This document shows, one piece after another, positions 39,626-49,403 of a stretch of 64,000 nt of DNA. The DNA lies in NCBI RefSeq assembly GCF_001550155.1, contig NZ_LRUF01000009.1:1-64000 (forward strand), read 5' to 3'. The first letter of the stretch is position 1; each line of letters begins with the position of its first letter. Under the pieces are notes generated by a model. That model saw only the letters and a program-made list of their open reading frames with translations, ran no database searches and was not told the origin of the DNA. Source of the stretch: Pseudoalteromonas arabiensis. GTDB lineage: Bacteria; Pseudomonadota; Gammaproteobacteria; Enterobacterales; Alteromonadaceae. The translations under genes were made by a program, and so were the position numbers.

Positions 39626-40165
39626 ATGAAGCGTTTTTGTTATTTTGCCGTCATGTTGCTGCTGATCAGTGTTGTGCTGTTATTTTATATTAAAAAGCCA
39701 GATGGTAAACCTTACTTAGAACTGAGCATGTTCGAACATTACTCTGAAAAAGTGAGTGGTGATGTGAGTGACTTTGCTTCGCAAGGTGCCGATGCATTAA
39801 GCACACAAGCTAAAAAGTTAACTGAGAAATTGAGCTTTAGCAAAGACGCACATGCACCTGTTGTCGTGTATAAATGGCAAGATGAGCATGGTCAGTGGCA
39901 CTATGCTGATACACCTCACCCTAATTATTCGAGTACAGTTGTTAGCTTAGATCCGAACGATATTACTGTATTACCTGCAGAAACTTTTCAAGCTGATGAA
40001 AAGCAATCATCAACCGTTAAAGCTGACGTAACACCGCCCGCACTTGGGGTGTACGATGCTAAAAATGTGCAAAAGATGATGCAAGAAGCAGAGCAAGTAA
40101 AACAGCTTATGGAGCAACGCAATAAGCAACTTGAAAAGCAGCTACAAGAGCAAAGCGGTAACTAA
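39626..40165 (+). CDS. DUF4124 membrane-anchored protein
   Basis: This 179-residue protein has an N-terminal membrane helix or uncleaved signal (about 4-22). A DUF4124 module lies in the middle (VVYKWQDEHGQWHYADTPHP, about 84-103) and a charged Gln/Lys/Glu coiled-coil ends it (about 145-179). DUF4124 is a small periplasmic beta domain of unknown role. GGAAGG precedes the ATG. It is likely co-transcribed with the solute-binding-like gene, and its stop overlaps the convergent gene by four bases. Confidence 0.82.
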   Translation: MKRFCYFAVMLLLISVVLLFYIKKPDGKPYLELSMFEHYSEKVSGDVSDFASQGADALSTQAKKLTEKLSFSKDAHAPVVVYKWQDEHGQWHYADTPHPNYSSTVVSLDPNDITVLPAETFQADEKQSSTVKADVTPPALGVYDAKNVQKMMQEAEQVKQLMEQRNKQLEKQLQEQSGN

Positions 40166-40407
40166 TTCAGCCTGTTTTGTGCTGTCAGATCACTTTCCAT
40201 TTTCATCAGCAAAATAGTGAGGTAAATTTTGGTAGGCAATGAAAACAGTACGCCGATAGCAATACATGCTGCGCTGAACATAATACCATGCACACCCATG
40301 CTTTCACTTAAGTAATTGCCGGCTAATAAAGAATGCCCCAATACGATTAAGCAAATACCTAAAATGATGAAGGTTTTTAATATTCGAATGATGGTTTGTT
40401 CAGTCAT
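40162..40407 (-). CDS. Small two-helix membrane protein, unknown
   Basis: This 81-residue protein has two hydrophobic segments (about 9-28 and 42-68) and short polar ends. GAGGTG precedes the ATG at 40407. I do not recognise a family. It overlaps the DUF4124 gene end by four bases and is probably a monocistron. Confidence 0.65.
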   Translation of the reverse strand: MTEQTIIRILKTFIILGICLIVLGHSLLAGNYLSESMGVHGIMFSAACIAIGVLFSLPTKIYLTILLMKMESDLTAQNRLN

Positions 40408-40488
40408 ACAAGCACCTCACTTTTGCCTTAATTAAAGTGTAGGTGCTGTTGTTATTAACTGGATTGTTCTAAATCAAGCAATTGTCGA

Positions 40489-41376
40489 TTATCTATCCAA
40501 TTTAACTGGGCCATTGATGTTATCGATACTTAAATCGCCAGAGCCCGCTTCGATAATTGTCAGGCCTAGTGTATCATTCACATAAATACTGCCCGAGCCA
40601 TCGGTGATAGTAACGAGTCCATTTATATGTCTCACATCTATATCACCAGAGCCATCTTCGATAGCCAGCAAACCAGCCAATTTTTTAACGCTGATACTAC
40701 CTGAACCATCAATAATACGTGCAGGCCCTTGGCTGTTCTCAATGTGGATATCGCCAGAGTCATCTTCAATATCAATGCGACCTTGGCCTTGCTCTATCAT
40801 AATCGAGCCAGAGTCGTCTTCAATGCTTATATTGCCGCTTACATTGCTAATTCGAATATCGCCTGAGTCATCATCAATATTAATATTGCGACCGTTTTCA
40901 ATCACAATTGACCCTGAGTCATCATCAATGCGAATGTCGTTTTGCATCGCACGTATAACGATATCACCTGAGCCATCATCGATATCAAGTTTAAGGTTGG
41001 TGGGCACAGATACGATTAAATCAATGTGAGGTGATGAACCTCTGTAAAACGATAAGCTACCATTATTGAGCTTACTGATAAGCTCTGCGGTGTCGCCGTG
41101 TTTTTCAATAGTTAGGGTATAGGTTTCATCGCCTTTAGCCGCATAGATATTGGCATTTACTGTGATAGCTGAAGCGTTACTATCGCCTTTGATGGTCAGT
41201 GAGCCTGCTTCGGCATCGATTTTGAATGTGCTTAAATTTGCAGCCGACACGCTTAAATCTTGTTGTTTTTGCTCTGCGATTTGACCCGGAGATACATGAA
41301 TCACACAACCAGTTAATAATAAGCTAGATGTGATGGCAGTTGCGCAAATTGCGCGTTTGAATGATGCAATTGTCAT
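40489..41376 (-). CDS. DUF4097-like lipoprotein with 18-residue alternating repeats
   Basis: This 295-residue lipoprotein has a signal with lipobox LLTGC (Cys24). From residue 136 on it is built of nine ~18-residue repeats, starting alternately SGDI and SGSI (D, S, D, S, D, S, D, S, D without exception), mostly preceded by DDD, EDD or DG. It should form a right-handed beta-helix/solenoid, as in the DUF4097 and putative auto-adhesin (DUF2807) families. The acidic DD-SG turns could bind metal. It is likely membrane-anchored, facing the periplasm. Function is unknown, and its neighbours give no clue. Confidence 0.8.
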   Translation of the reverse strand: MTIASFKRAICATAITSSLLLTGCVIHVSPGQIAEQKQQDLSVSAANLSTFKIDAEAGSLTIKGDSNASAITVNANIYAAKGDETYTLTIEKHGDTAELISKLNNGSLSFYRGSSPHIDLIVSVPTNLKLDIDDGSGDIVIRAMQNDIRIDDDSGSIVIENGRNINIDDDSGDIRISNVSGNISIEDDSGSIMIEQGQGRIDIEDDSGDIHIENSQGPARIIDGSGSISVKKLAGLLAIEDGSGDIDVRHINGLVTITDGSGSIYVNDTLGLTIIEAGSGDLSIDNINGPVKLDR

Positions 41377-41517
41377 ATGGATTCCAAAATTATTGTGATT
41401 TTTATCTGGTTAGCATTTGCAAACTATGGTCCAACTTTAACATGCTGATTTTTATATGCTTTTCATTTTTTGTAAATAAGTGTGTTGGTCTAAACTACAA
41501 ATTATTGGTGTTTTAAA

Positions 41518-41546
41518 CAAAAAAGGGGCTGAAAATTCAGCCCCTT
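41518..41546 (-). terminator. Intrinsic terminator of acnA
   Basis: A perfect ten-pair stem, AAGGGGCTGA/TCAGCCCCTT (41523-41546), is followed on the minus strand by a T run, 19 bases after the acnA stop. Confidence 0.9.
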
Positions 41547-41564
41547 AGTTAACTTACAAAGTGA

Positions 41565-44315
41565 TTACTGCTCAGCCAGCATATTACGAAGTACATACTG
41601 TAAAATACCGCCATGTTTGTAGTAATCCCACTCTTTAGGCGTATCTATACGCACATCAACACTAAAGCTAATTTGTTTGCCTTCACTGTTAGTGGCAATG
41701 ACGCTTACTTCATTGGTTTTGTCATACAGGCCTTCAAAGTCGAATGACTCTTGGCCAGTTAGACCGAATGACTCATAGCTTTCACCGTCTTTAAATTGTA
41801 AAGGTAATACACCCATACCAATTAGATTTGAACGGTGAATACGCTCATAACTTTGTGCAATAACGGCTTTAACACCAAGCAGTAGTGAACCTTTGGCTGC
41901 CCAATCTCGTGAAGAACCTGTGCCATATTCCGCGCCTGCTAAAATAATCAGTGGCGTGCCATCTTGCTGATACTTCATAGCAGCATCATAAATGCTGGCA
42001 AGCTCATCACTCGGTTGCATACGGGTCACACCACCTTCGGTACCTGGGGCTAATAAATTACGTAAACGTACATTAGCGAAAGTACCGCGCATCATCACTT
42101 CGTGGTTACCACGGCGCGAACCATATGAGTTAAATTGTGCTTTTTGCACGCCATGCTCTTGTAAGTAGAGGCCTGCAGGGGCATCGGCTTTAATAGCACC
42201 TGCTGGCGAGATGTGGTCAGTGGTGACTGAGTCACCTAATTTTGCTAAACAGCGTGCGCCACTGATGCTTGGAATTCCTGGAGGCTCAATCTCCATACCA
42301 TCAAAGAAGGGCGCTTTTTTAATGTAGGTTGAGGCATCATCCCAATCGTACAGTTTGCCATCAGGAATTTGAATTTTCTGCCAACGATCATCGCCTTGAT
42401 ACACATTGCCATAGCTTGATGCGAACATTTCTTTGGTTACGGTCTCTTTTACTAATTCATTGACTTCACTGACACTCGGCCAGATATTTTTCAGGTAAAT
42501 ATCATTACCATTAGGGTCTTGTGCTAGCGGCTCGTTGTACACATCAATATCTGTACGGCCTGCGATAGCGTAGGCGACAACAAGTGGTGGCGAAGCTAAA
42601 AAGTTCATTTTCACATCTTGGTGAATACGACCTTCAAAGTTTCGGTTACCTGATAAAATAGAGCTGACTACCAGTTTGTGCTTTTGAATGGCTTCGCTGA
42701 TCTCATCAGCCAGTGGGCCTGAGTTGCCAATACAGGTTGTACAGCCATAACCAACAAGGTTAAAGCCTAACGCATCTAAATCATCCATTAAGTCTGCTTT
42801 TTTCAGGTAGTCAGTCACTACTTGAGAGCCAGGTGCCAATGAGGTTTTAACCCAAGGTTTCACTTTTAAGCCTAATTGTTTCGCTTTTTTAGCGACTAAA
42901 CCCGCTGCTAAAATAACACTTGGGTTTGAGGTATTTGTACAGCTTGTAATTGCAGCAATGACACACGCACCGTCATTAAGCTCAAACTCCTCGCCTTTAA
43001 AGTTAACCTTAGCCGCCCCCATAAATTGTGCTTCGTTGACTGGCTCATCTGGGTTGGTTGTAGGGCCCTCATCTTCAATGCGCGCTTCTTGAATATCACT
43101 TTTATCGCGATGCTGCATACGTTCATCTTGGAAGCCCTTTAAGTGTTCACCAATGATGTCGCCCGCTTTATCAAGGGCAATTCTATCCTGTGGACGTTTA
43201 GGACCCGCAAGACTTGGTACTACATCATCAAGGGATAACTCAAGGGTATCTGTGTAGTGGGCTTCATCACCAGGGTTTCGCCATAAACCTTGATGTTTTG
43301 CATAGTCCTCGATGAGTTTAAGTTGTTTGTCATCGCGGTTAGTTAAACGTAGGTAGTTAATGGTTTCATCATCAATTGGGAAAATACCGCAGGTTGCCCC
43401 ATATTCTGGCGCCATATTGGCGATAGTAGCACGGTCAGCAAGTGGTAAATCAGCAAGTCCATCACCATAAAACTCAACAAATTTACCCACTACGCCGTGT
43501 TTACGCAGCATTTCTGTTACGGTTAGCACAAGGTCAGTCGCAGTCGTGCCTTCAGGCAGGCGACCATTAAGCTTAAAGCCGATAACTTGTGGAATGAGTA
43601 AGCTGATTGGTTGGCCTAGCATGGCGGCTTCGGCTTCAATACCACCTACGCCCCAACCAAGTACCCCAAGACCATTAATCATGGTTGTGTGTGAATCTGT
43701 GCCGACAAGGGTATCTGGGTAAGCCAGTGATTTACCATTTTTTTCATCATTGAACACCACACGGGCTAGGTATTCTAAATTGACTTGGTGAACGATACCC
43801 GTTGCTGGTGGCACAACTTTCAAGTTATCAAAAGCAGTTTGTCCCCAGCGTAAGAATTCGTAACGTTCTTTATTGCGTTCGTATTCAAGTTTCGCATTTA
43901 AGTCGAATGAGCCATCTTCGCCATAACCATCAACTTGCACTGAATGGTCAATCACAAGTTCAGCGGGTGAAAGAGGATTAATTTTTGCTGGATCGCCGCC
44001 GAGTTTCTCCATGGCGTCACGCATCGCGGCTAAATCAACAATGGCGGGTACACCTGTGAAGTCTTGCATGACAACACGGGCAGGCGTGAACGCTACTTCT
44101 GCTGATGGTTTAGCTTGTGGATCCCAGTTTAATAAAGCTTCAATATCTTGCTTTTTGATATTAACGCCATCTTCATTGCGTAGCAGATTTTCGAGTAAGA
44201 TTTTTAATGAGAATGGCAAGCGCTTTGCTTTATCGCCTAAGCCTTGTAAAGAGTGAATATGGTATTGTTCACCATTGATTGTAAGCTGTTTTTGGGTATC
44301 AAAACTGTTATTCAT
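41565..44315 (-). CDS. acnA: Aconitate hydratase A
   Basis: This 916-residue protein is an AcnA/IRP-type aconitase that interconverts citrate and isocitrate in the TCA cycle. The [4Fe-4S] ligand Cys are in [12 protein letters not shown] and [32 protein letters not shown] and [14 protein letters not shown] (swivel domain) are also typical. I chose ATG 44315, with AGGGGC about eight bases upstream; an in-frame ATG at 44390 would add 25 residues. It is a single gene with its own terminator. In relatives, AcnA is the more stable, stress-related aconitase. Confidence 0.96.
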   Translation of the reverse strand: MNNSFDTQKQLTINGEQYHIHSLQGLGDKAKRLPFSLKILLENLLRNEDGVNIKKQDIEALLNWDPQAKPSAEVAFTPARVVMQDFTGVPAIVDLAAMRDAMEKLGGDPAKINPLSPAELVIDHSVQVDGYGEDGSFDLNAKLEYERNKERYEFLRWGQTAFDNLKVVPPATGIVHQVNLEYLARVVFNDEKNGKSLAYPDTLVGTDSHTTMINGLGVLGWGVGGIEAEAAMLGQPISLLIPQVIGFKLNGRLPEGTTATDLVLTVTEMLRKHGVVGKFVEFYGDGLADLPLADRATIANMAPEYGATCGIFPIDDETINYLRLTNRDDKQLKLIEDYAKHQGLWRNPGDEAHYTDTLELSLDDVVPSLAGPKRPQDRIALDKAGDIIGEHLKGFQDERMQHRDKSDIQEARIEDEGPTTNPDEPVNEAQFMGAAKVNFKGEEFELNDGACVIAAITSCTNTSNPSVILAAGLVAKKAKQLGLKVKPWVKTSLAPGSQVVTDYLKKADLMDDLDALGFNLVGYGCTTCIGNSGPLADEISEAIQKHKLVVSSILSGNRNFEGRIHQDVKMNFLASPPLVVAYAIAGRTDIDVYNEPLAQDPNGNDIYLKNIWPSVSEVNELVKETVTKEMFASSYGNVYQGDDRWQKIQIPDGKLYDWDDASTYIKKAPFFDGMEIEPPGIPSISGARCLAKLGDSVTTDHISPAGAIKADAPAGLYLQEHGVQKAQFNSYGSRRGNHEVMMRGTFANVRLRNLLAPGTEGGVTRMQPSDELASIYDAAMKYQQDGTPLIILAGAEYGTGSSRDWAAKGSLLLGVKAVIAQSYERIHRSNLIGMGVLPLQFKDGESYESFGLTGQESFDFEGLYDKTNEVSVIATNSEGKQISFSVDVRIDTPKEWDYYKHGGILQYVLRNMLAEQ

Positions 44316-44533
44316 TATTTGCCCCTGTGGTTTTAACAAGCCGAGCTTGTTTTGTGTTTCCTTTTCGAGATATACACTAGCCTGTTGCAAACTTAATACC
44401 AGCTAGTAAATTTATTTTGCTGACGAAAAAGTATGCTACTTAAATAGTGTTGATGCCGACACGATTTATTTCAAGGGCAAGGGGAGATAAATAGTCAGTT
44501 AATTAAGGTGACTATTAAAAAAAAGAATGTTTA

Positions 44534-44644
44534 GCTGAGCCATTCTTCATGTTGACTTTTATGGCTAACAAAAAGCAGTACCAAGCCAATGATAATGACA
44601 CAAAATGGTATTGCCAGTAATAAGATGCTAGCGAGGCTTACTGC
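44534..44644 (-). pseudogene. Possible remnant of a small membrane protein
   Basis: On the minus strand a 37-codon open stretch reads AVSLASILLLAIPFCVIIIG and ends in LFVSHKSQHEEWLS before TAA (44531-44533). It looks like a single-helix membrane peptide with a charged tail, but it has no ATG, GTG or TTG at a useful place, and an in-frame TAA (44645-44647) lies directly before it. It is either a decayed gene, starts at a rare codon, or is chance. The rest of the 44316-44749 gap shows no other gene. Confidence 0.3.
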
Positions 44645-44749
44645 TTAAGCAAGTAGTTTTAGCTAAGTTGGAGGTGTCAAAACCACCTTTTATTACTGTT
44701 ATAATCCAACTCAATTAAAGGTGATTTATAGCAACTAAGCAACCTTGAA

Positions 44750-45124
44750 CTAACCAAATGAAATAGGGCGACGGCCTGTTTTTTCGTCCACTTTTGGTTT
44801 TTTAGTACGCTTGCGTTTTGTTTTTTTCGGTGCTGTTTCGCTCGTTTCTGATTGTGCTTTTTTCGGTGTTTCTGGTGGGCGAGGATTCGGTGTTGCATCT
44901 TCGCTTAATGTTAATTGAAACAACTCACCATCAAAAGCGAGCACATCACCACTGTATAATTTTTTCCGTTTTATTGTACAAATTTCATAGTTTACTCCAA
45001 CATAACCTTCACCTATTAGTGCTTTTGCCTGGCCTCCGGTTTCGACTAAGTCGAGCACTTTTAGCAAATTACATAACTCTATAGGCTCTTCTTCTAGTTC
45101 AATTTCTATGAAATCTTCGTTCAT
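44750..45124 (-). CDS. S4-domain RNA-binding protein with basic tail
   Basis: This 124-residue protein has an acidic start (MNEDFIEIELEEEPIELCNL), then an S4-like RNA-binding domain (about 18-75; LKVLDLVETGGQAKALIGEGYVGVN). A strongly basic, low-complexity tail follows (KRKRTKKPKVDE). The core resembles YbcJ/YaaA-type small S4 proteins, which may bind rRNA. The tail is longer than in E. coli YbcJ (70 residues) and could add RNA affinity. GAGAG precedes the ATG. Confidence 0.8.
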   Translation of the reverse strand: MNEDFIEIELEEEPIELCNLLKVLDLVETGGQAKALIGEGYVGVNYEICTIKRKKLYSGDVLAFDGELFQLTLSEDATPNPRPPETPKKAQSETSETAPKKTKRKRTKKPKVDEKTGRRPISFG

Positions 45125-45359
45125 GTTGGTCTCTCATAATTTAATCGTAGCCATTATAAAGCCTAGCACTGGATTGAACCAAGATTAAATTTTTAACTTC
45201 TTCAAAGGGTTAAAATTGGCTCGCAAAAAAGAATGATATTTTTCAAAAGCAGTAAAAAAATTGCAGTATTTTCTGGTTACACTGCGCGCGTTTTAAATTG
45301 GTGTACTAATTGCTATAAGCAATCTCGTTTCATTTTAAATTCGTTCTGGAGAAGTAGTA

Positions 45360-45647
45360 ATGGGCGTAAGATCAGCACTAAGGAAAGAGTTAATGGGGTT
45401 ACAGGATTCGTCACTATTAGCCGCAGATGATGTGCGAGCTTTGCTAACAAAAGCAATCAAAGCACAGCCCGAAAAGTCAGAACAAGGCTTCGCGTTAATT
45501 TCACGTTTTAATGATAACCACAGCCAGCTTGCCTATGGAGAGGAGAGTAAAGAAAAGTTACTTGAGTATCAGGTTCACCGCTTATTTAAAGATATTCTTT
45601 ACACTCGACGCAGTGTTGATAAATGGCTAAGTTACCATTTAAATTAG
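45360..45647 (+). CDS. Conserved-looking small protein, unknown function
   Basis: This 95-residue protein has no signal or membrane segment; it is probably alpha-helical (LRKELMGLQDSSLLAADDVR; SKEKLLEYQVHRLFKDILYT). GGAGAAG precedes the ATG. I do not recognise a family. It stands before a lipoprotein gene 56 bases away in the same direction. The 235 bases upstream hold no other gene that I can support. Confidence 0.6.
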   Translation: MGVRSALRKELMGLQDSSLLAADDVRALLTKAIKAQPEKSEQGFALISRFNDNHSQLAYGEESKEKLLEYQVHRLFKDILYTRRSVDKWLSYHLN

Positions 45648-45703
45648 TTGATTAATCAGCTTTCCTTTAATAGACTACATTTGTAATCTTTTGGGGGAAT
45701 AGT

Positions 45704-46366
45704 ATGAACAGGATGTATATTTGGTGTGTGTTGCTATTGTTAGTTGGTTGCCAACAGCCAACTGTTTATGTTTATACAGAAAACTTAGACGCACAGCAGC
45801 AAGCTCAGCTCGATTTAGCCTTAAGTGCTCAGCGTTTACCTTATAAATACACGCAACTGAGTGTGCCGCGAGAGTTTGGCGACGCGACTTTGATGTTATC
45901 CGAAGATAAAATTTTGACTGAACAGACTGAGATCTTAGCTGGTATCATGCAGCGACTGGGTTATCAGCCTGAGATCAAATACACCACCGCCGCAAATCAC
46001 TTTTACAATCATGGCAATATTGGCTTTTATTTAAGAGCTAAAAATACCACAACTAGTTTTACTATGCCGACTCGTGTACTCACCACCGGATGTGTTGAAG
46101 ACAAGTATAATGATCTTGCTGTTACATTTAATAATAAGCAGGCACACTTTACCCTTACAAGCGGTAGAAAAGTCTCCCTTGATTGGGATTACTTATATGG
46201 CTACCTAGTTATTTACTATAAAAACTATTCGCAAAGTTACAGCCATTTAACGCCAGAAGTGAGTACCCCATTTGGTATGAAACCATCAGACACCTACCGT
46301 TACACAGCACGGGTTAATGAACCAAGCTGGTTGAATTGCTCGTTACAAATTGTGTATATGGATTAG
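45704..46366 (+). CDS. Putative lipoprotein of unknown function
   Basis: This 220-residue protein has a lipoprotein signal with lipobox LLVGC (Cys16). The first part (VYVYTENLDAQQQAQLDLAL) resembles a periplasmic alpha/beta domain where two short peptide-like halves are compared, but no known family is certain. The second part is rich in aromatic residues and beta-like (YKNYSQSYSHLTPEV). Two further Cys (ca. 127, 214) might pair. Its stop overlaps the convergent cNMP-domain gene by four bases. Confidence 0.65.
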   Translation: MNRMYIWCVLLLLVGCQQPTVYVYTENLDAQQQAQLDLALSAQRLPYKYTQLSVPREFGDATLMLSEDKILTEQTEILAGIMQRLGYQPEIKYTTAANHFYNHGNIGFYLRAKNTTTSFTMPTRVLTTGCVEDKYNDLAVTFNNKQAHFTLTSGRKVSLDWDYLYGYLVIYYKNYSQSYSHLTPEVSTPFGMKPSDTYRYTARVNEPSWLNCSLQIVYMD

Positions 46367-46821
46367 CCGCGTGACTCTAGATAATTACTGAGCTTAATGA
46401 TGCGTTCACTCATACCTTCGATGATACGATCTTTTATTTTCTCACGGATTACATTTGGTAGTCGAGTAAGCGCTTCTGGTGTGATTGCAAGTACGATAGT
46501 ATCGATCTTAGCTCGCGCACTAGTACTTCGTTCACGGTTATTGATAAACGCGCCTTCACCAATAAATTCACCAGGCTCTATGCTGCCTAGCTCAACTAAA
46601 TGGCTTTGCTTAAACACGGTAAGAGAGCCACTTAGTACAATATAAAGGCGTTTGTCATTATCAAATTGTTTAAAAACCGCACGGCCTTGTTGTACTAAAT
46701 ATAAGTGACTAAACGATTCTAATAACACCTGTCGTTCACTGAGAGAAAACTCTCTAAAAAACGACAGTCTGTTAATGATTTCCATTTGTTTAATAAGCGG
46801 AATATGCTCGATTAACTTCAT
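46363..46821 (-). CDS. Cyclic-nucleotide-binding domain protein
   Basis: This 152-residue protein is a single cNMP-binding (CAP_ED) domain (about 18-130). The phosphate-binding cassette region reads GEFIGEGAFINNRERSTSARA, close to the consensus GE-X-A-X6-RSA. It has no DNA-binding HTH, so it is not a Crp-type regulator; it may be a regulatory or partner protein. It lies 27 bases downstream of ntrC on the same strand, so read-through from the ntr genes is possible. Confidence 0.85.
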   Translation of the reverse strand: MKLIEHIPLIKQMEIINRLSFFREFSLSERQVLLESFSHLYLVQQGRAVFKQFDNDKRLYIVLSGSLTVFKQSHLVELGSIEPGEFIGEGAFINNRERSTSARAKIDTIVLAITPEALTRLPNVIREKIKDRIIEGMSERIIKLSNYLESRG

Positions 46822-46848
46822 TGATTCACTGTGTTCATAGTGTGAAAT

Positions 46849-48234
46849 TTAGCTAATATTGCGCTCTTTTAGCTTGCGGGTCAACGTATTACGCCCCCAA
46901 CCAATTTTGATGGCTGCTTCTTGTTTGTGGCCTGCACAGTTTGCAAGTGCAGTTTTAATTAAGCGAGTTTCTAATTGTGCTTGAATCGCAGGCCAAATAT
47001 TCTCTTTGCCTTGTTTAAGTTCAAGATTAAGCCATTGCTGAAATGCATCTAGCCAGTCGCCTTCTTGCTCTGTGGGAGCTGCGGCAATAATTTCGGGAGG
47101 TAAATCTTGCTCGCTGATAAGCTCACCCGGTGCCATTACAGTTAACCAACGGCAGGTGTTCTCTAGTTGACGAACATTGCCAGGCCAATTGAATAGGCGT
47201 AATTGCTCAGTGGCTTTAGGGCTTAAAATTTTGCTTTCGACTTGCAGCTCTTTAGCACTTTTATGTAAAAAATGTTGTGCGAGGCGCTCAATATCTTCGG
47301 TGCGTTCTCGTAGGGCGGGTAGGCGCAAACGCACGACGTTTAAACGGTGGAACAGATCGTCACGAAACTTCCCTTGTTTAACCAAGTCTTCGAGATTTTG
47401 GTGAGTTGCGGCGATAATTCGCACATCGACCTTTATGCTTTGATGACCACCAACACGGTAAAACTCACCATCGGCTAACACGCGTAATAAGCGAGTTTGC
47501 ACATCAAGCGGCATATCACCAATTTCGTCTAAAAATAATGTGCCGCCATTTGCCTGTTCAAAGCGACCTTTACGAATGCTGTCAGCTCCTGTGAATGCGC
47601 CTTTTTCATGGCCAAATAATTCAGATTCGACTAATTCTTTAGGAATGGCAGCCATATTGAGAGCGATAAACTGGTTTTCTTTGCGTGGACTGTGGTTGTG
47701 TAGGGCACTGGCGACAAGCTCTTTACCTGTACCCGATTCGCCATTGATTAACACACTCATACTTGAAGCTGATAATTTACCAATCGCACGAAACACCTCT
47801 TGCATAGCAGGTGCTTCACCGATGATATGCGCATTGGTTTGCGGCGCTAATTTACGTTTGGTTTTTTTTGTTGAGTTAGCACGACATGCGCTTTCTACCA
47901 ATGCTACGGCTTCATCTAAATCAAACGGTTTGGCAAGATACTCAAATGCCCCTTTTTGAAACGCATTAACTGCAGAGTCGAGATCTGAGTGGGCAGTCAT
48001 GATGATCACAGGTAAGCCAGGATTTTGCTCAGCAATTGTTTCTAGCAATGCCATGCCGTCCATACCTGGCATACGCACGTCAGAGACGAGCACTGTGGGC
48101 TGGCTAAATTTTAATGCATTAAGTACATCTTGTGCATTTGCATAGCTTTGGGTGTCAAATCCTGCTCTTGCCAGCGCTTTTTCTAATACAAAGCGTATTG
48201 AGGCATCATCATCAACTAACCAGACTGTTTTCAT
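46849..48234 (-). CDS. glnG: Nitrogen regulation protein NtrC, sigma-54 activator
   Basis: This 461-residue NtrC activates glnA and nitrogen-scavenging genes with sigma-54. The receiver has Asp52 (VSDVRMPGMDG). The AAA+ domain has Walker A GESGTGKE (165-172), the sigma-54 contact loop GAFTGA (212-217) and Walker B LFLDEIGD (233-240). A Fis-type HTH ends the protein (QEAAIKIGWGRNTLTRKL). GGAGTAATC precedes the ATG. It is 18 bases behind ntrB, in the usual glnA-ntrB-ntrC order. Confidence 0.96.
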   Translation of the reverse strand: MKTVWLVDDDASIRFVLEKALARAGFDTQSYANAQDVLNALKFSQPTVLVSDVRMPGMDGMALLETIAEQNPGLPVIIMTAHSDLDSAVNAFQKGAFEYLAKPFDLDEAVALVESACRANSTKKTKRKLAPQTNAHIIGEAPAMQEVFRAIGKLSASSMSVLINGESGTGKELVASALHNHSPRKENQFIALNMAAIPKELVESELFGHEKGAFTGADSIRKGRFEQANGGTLFLDEIGDMPLDVQTRLLRVLADGEFYRVGGHQSIKVDVRIIAATHQNLEDLVKQGKFRDDLFHRLNVVRLRLPALRERTEDIERLAQHFLHKSAKELQVESKILSPKATEQLRLFNWPGNVRQLENTCRWLTVMAPGELISEQDLPPEIIAAAPTEQEGDWLDAFQQWLNLELKQGKENIWPAIQAQLETRLIKTALANCAGHKQEAAIKIGWGRNTLTRKLKERNIS

Positions 48235-48252
48235 GATTACTCCAAAAAACCA

Positions 48253-49323
48253 TTAATCCGTAAAAGGCAAATAGATATTAAATTCTGTATGGCCAGGCCA
48301 ACTGTCACAGTCTATGTGTCCGTCATGCTGGTCAACCAAGGTTTGCGCGATGGATAAACCAAGCCCTGAACCATTTTCTTTATTGGTGATCATGGGATAG
48401 AACAAAGTTTCTTTTAGATTCTTATCTATACCTGGACCATTATCCGAAATTTGGATCAGCAAGGTTTTTTTCGGCGCTTTACCAGGACGTCTATGCTGGT
48501 GGTTAATACGGGTTTTTATTCTGATTTCACCACCATCAACGAGAGCCTGTTGGGCATTACGAATAATGTTCAACACCACCTGTTGAATTTTACTTTGATC
48601 TATATACACATTAGGTATGCTCGGATCATAGTCTTTTACTAAGGTGATATTCGCACTATTATCCAGCATGCTTAGCTTGATTACTGACTCAAGTGCTTGG
48701 TGAATATTGCCATAGGATTTGTGGGGCAACTGATTCGGGCCAAGCAAGCGGTCGACTAGCTCTCGCAATCTGTCTGCTTGCTCAATAATAAGCTCTGCAC
48801 ATTGATCTCGTTCTTGCTGATCAACCTCATACTGCAATAATTGCGCCGCTCCGCGAATTCCACCTAGCGGATTTTTAATTTCGTGCGCCAAACCACGTAT
48901 TAAATTACGCGCAGCTTGATATTGATGCATTTGATTAGAGGCTTGATCGTGACGAATTTCATCGTCCATTTGGCGGCATTCAAATAAAATGTAGTTTTTA
49001 TTTTTGCTGCTGAGCCGTCGCGTACTGATTGTTAATTTAGCATGGCGAGAATCGATGAACACCACGTCAGCTCTATGCTGATGGCAATCAACACCATCGA
49101 ACAGTGAGTACTGGGCGATGCGTTTTAAATCAATTGAGTGATAGTTAAATAGATTATCGAATGGTTGGTTGATAATACGTTTAGGACCTAAACCTAAAAG
49201 CTCACTTGCACTGTCATTTGCATAAACCAGTTTGAAGTTTCGGTCGAGCAAGATAACGGCAGTACTTAAATTTTTCCAGATACTGTCGAGTATTTCTGAG
49301 TCGAAGGGAGTATTACTGAGCAT
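48253..49323 (-). CDS. glnL: Nitrogen regulation sensor kinase NtrB
   Basis: This 356-residue soluble kinase/phosphatase of NtrC has a PAS domain (about 10-75; FKLVYANDSASELLG) and a phospho-acceptor His147 in GLAHEIKNPLGG. The catalytic domain has an N box (NIIRNAQQAL), G1 (DNGPGID) and G2 (GSGLGLSIA). It is controlled by PII in relatives. It is followed closely by ntrC. A DUF4124 gene lies between it and glnA. Confidence 0.95.
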   Translation of the reverse strand: MLSNTPFDSEILDSIWKNLSTAVILLDRNFKLVYANDSASELLGLGPKRIINQPFDNLFNYHSIDLKRIAQYSLFDGVDCHQHRADVVFIDSRHAKLTISTRRLSSKNKNYILFECRQMDDEIRHDQASNQMHQYQAARNLIRGLAHEIKNPLGGIRGAAQLLQYEVDQQERDQCAELIIEQADRLRELVDRLLGPNQLPHKSYGNIHQALESVIKLSMLDNSANITLVKDYDPSIPNVYIDQSKIQQVVLNIIRNAQQALVDGGEIRIKTRINHQHRRPGKAPKKTLLIQISDNGPGIDKNLKETLFYPMITNKENGSGLGLSIAQTLVDQHDGHIDCDSWPGHTEFNIYLPFTD

Positions 49324-49403
49324 GTTTGCACCATTTTAGTGCGTTGCGATTGAGCATAGCTTAGCACAGCCATTCTGCATTGTGAGGTATCTATTTTAAA
49401 AAG

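Noticed and set aside
40604..41029. A 141-codon antisense frame over the DUF4097 gene
   Set aside because: It is a shadow of the repeated sense codons; the apparent Ser/Pro/Glu repeats come from the repeat on the other strand.
45233..45430. A 65-codon frame before the 95-residue gene
   Set aside because: It overlaps the start of the better supported gene at 45360 and has an odd, aromatic-rich composition and no clear ribosome binding site.
47540..47959. A 139-codon antisense frame inside ntrC
   Set aside because: It lies wholly over the well supported NtrC AAA+ region and has no own features.
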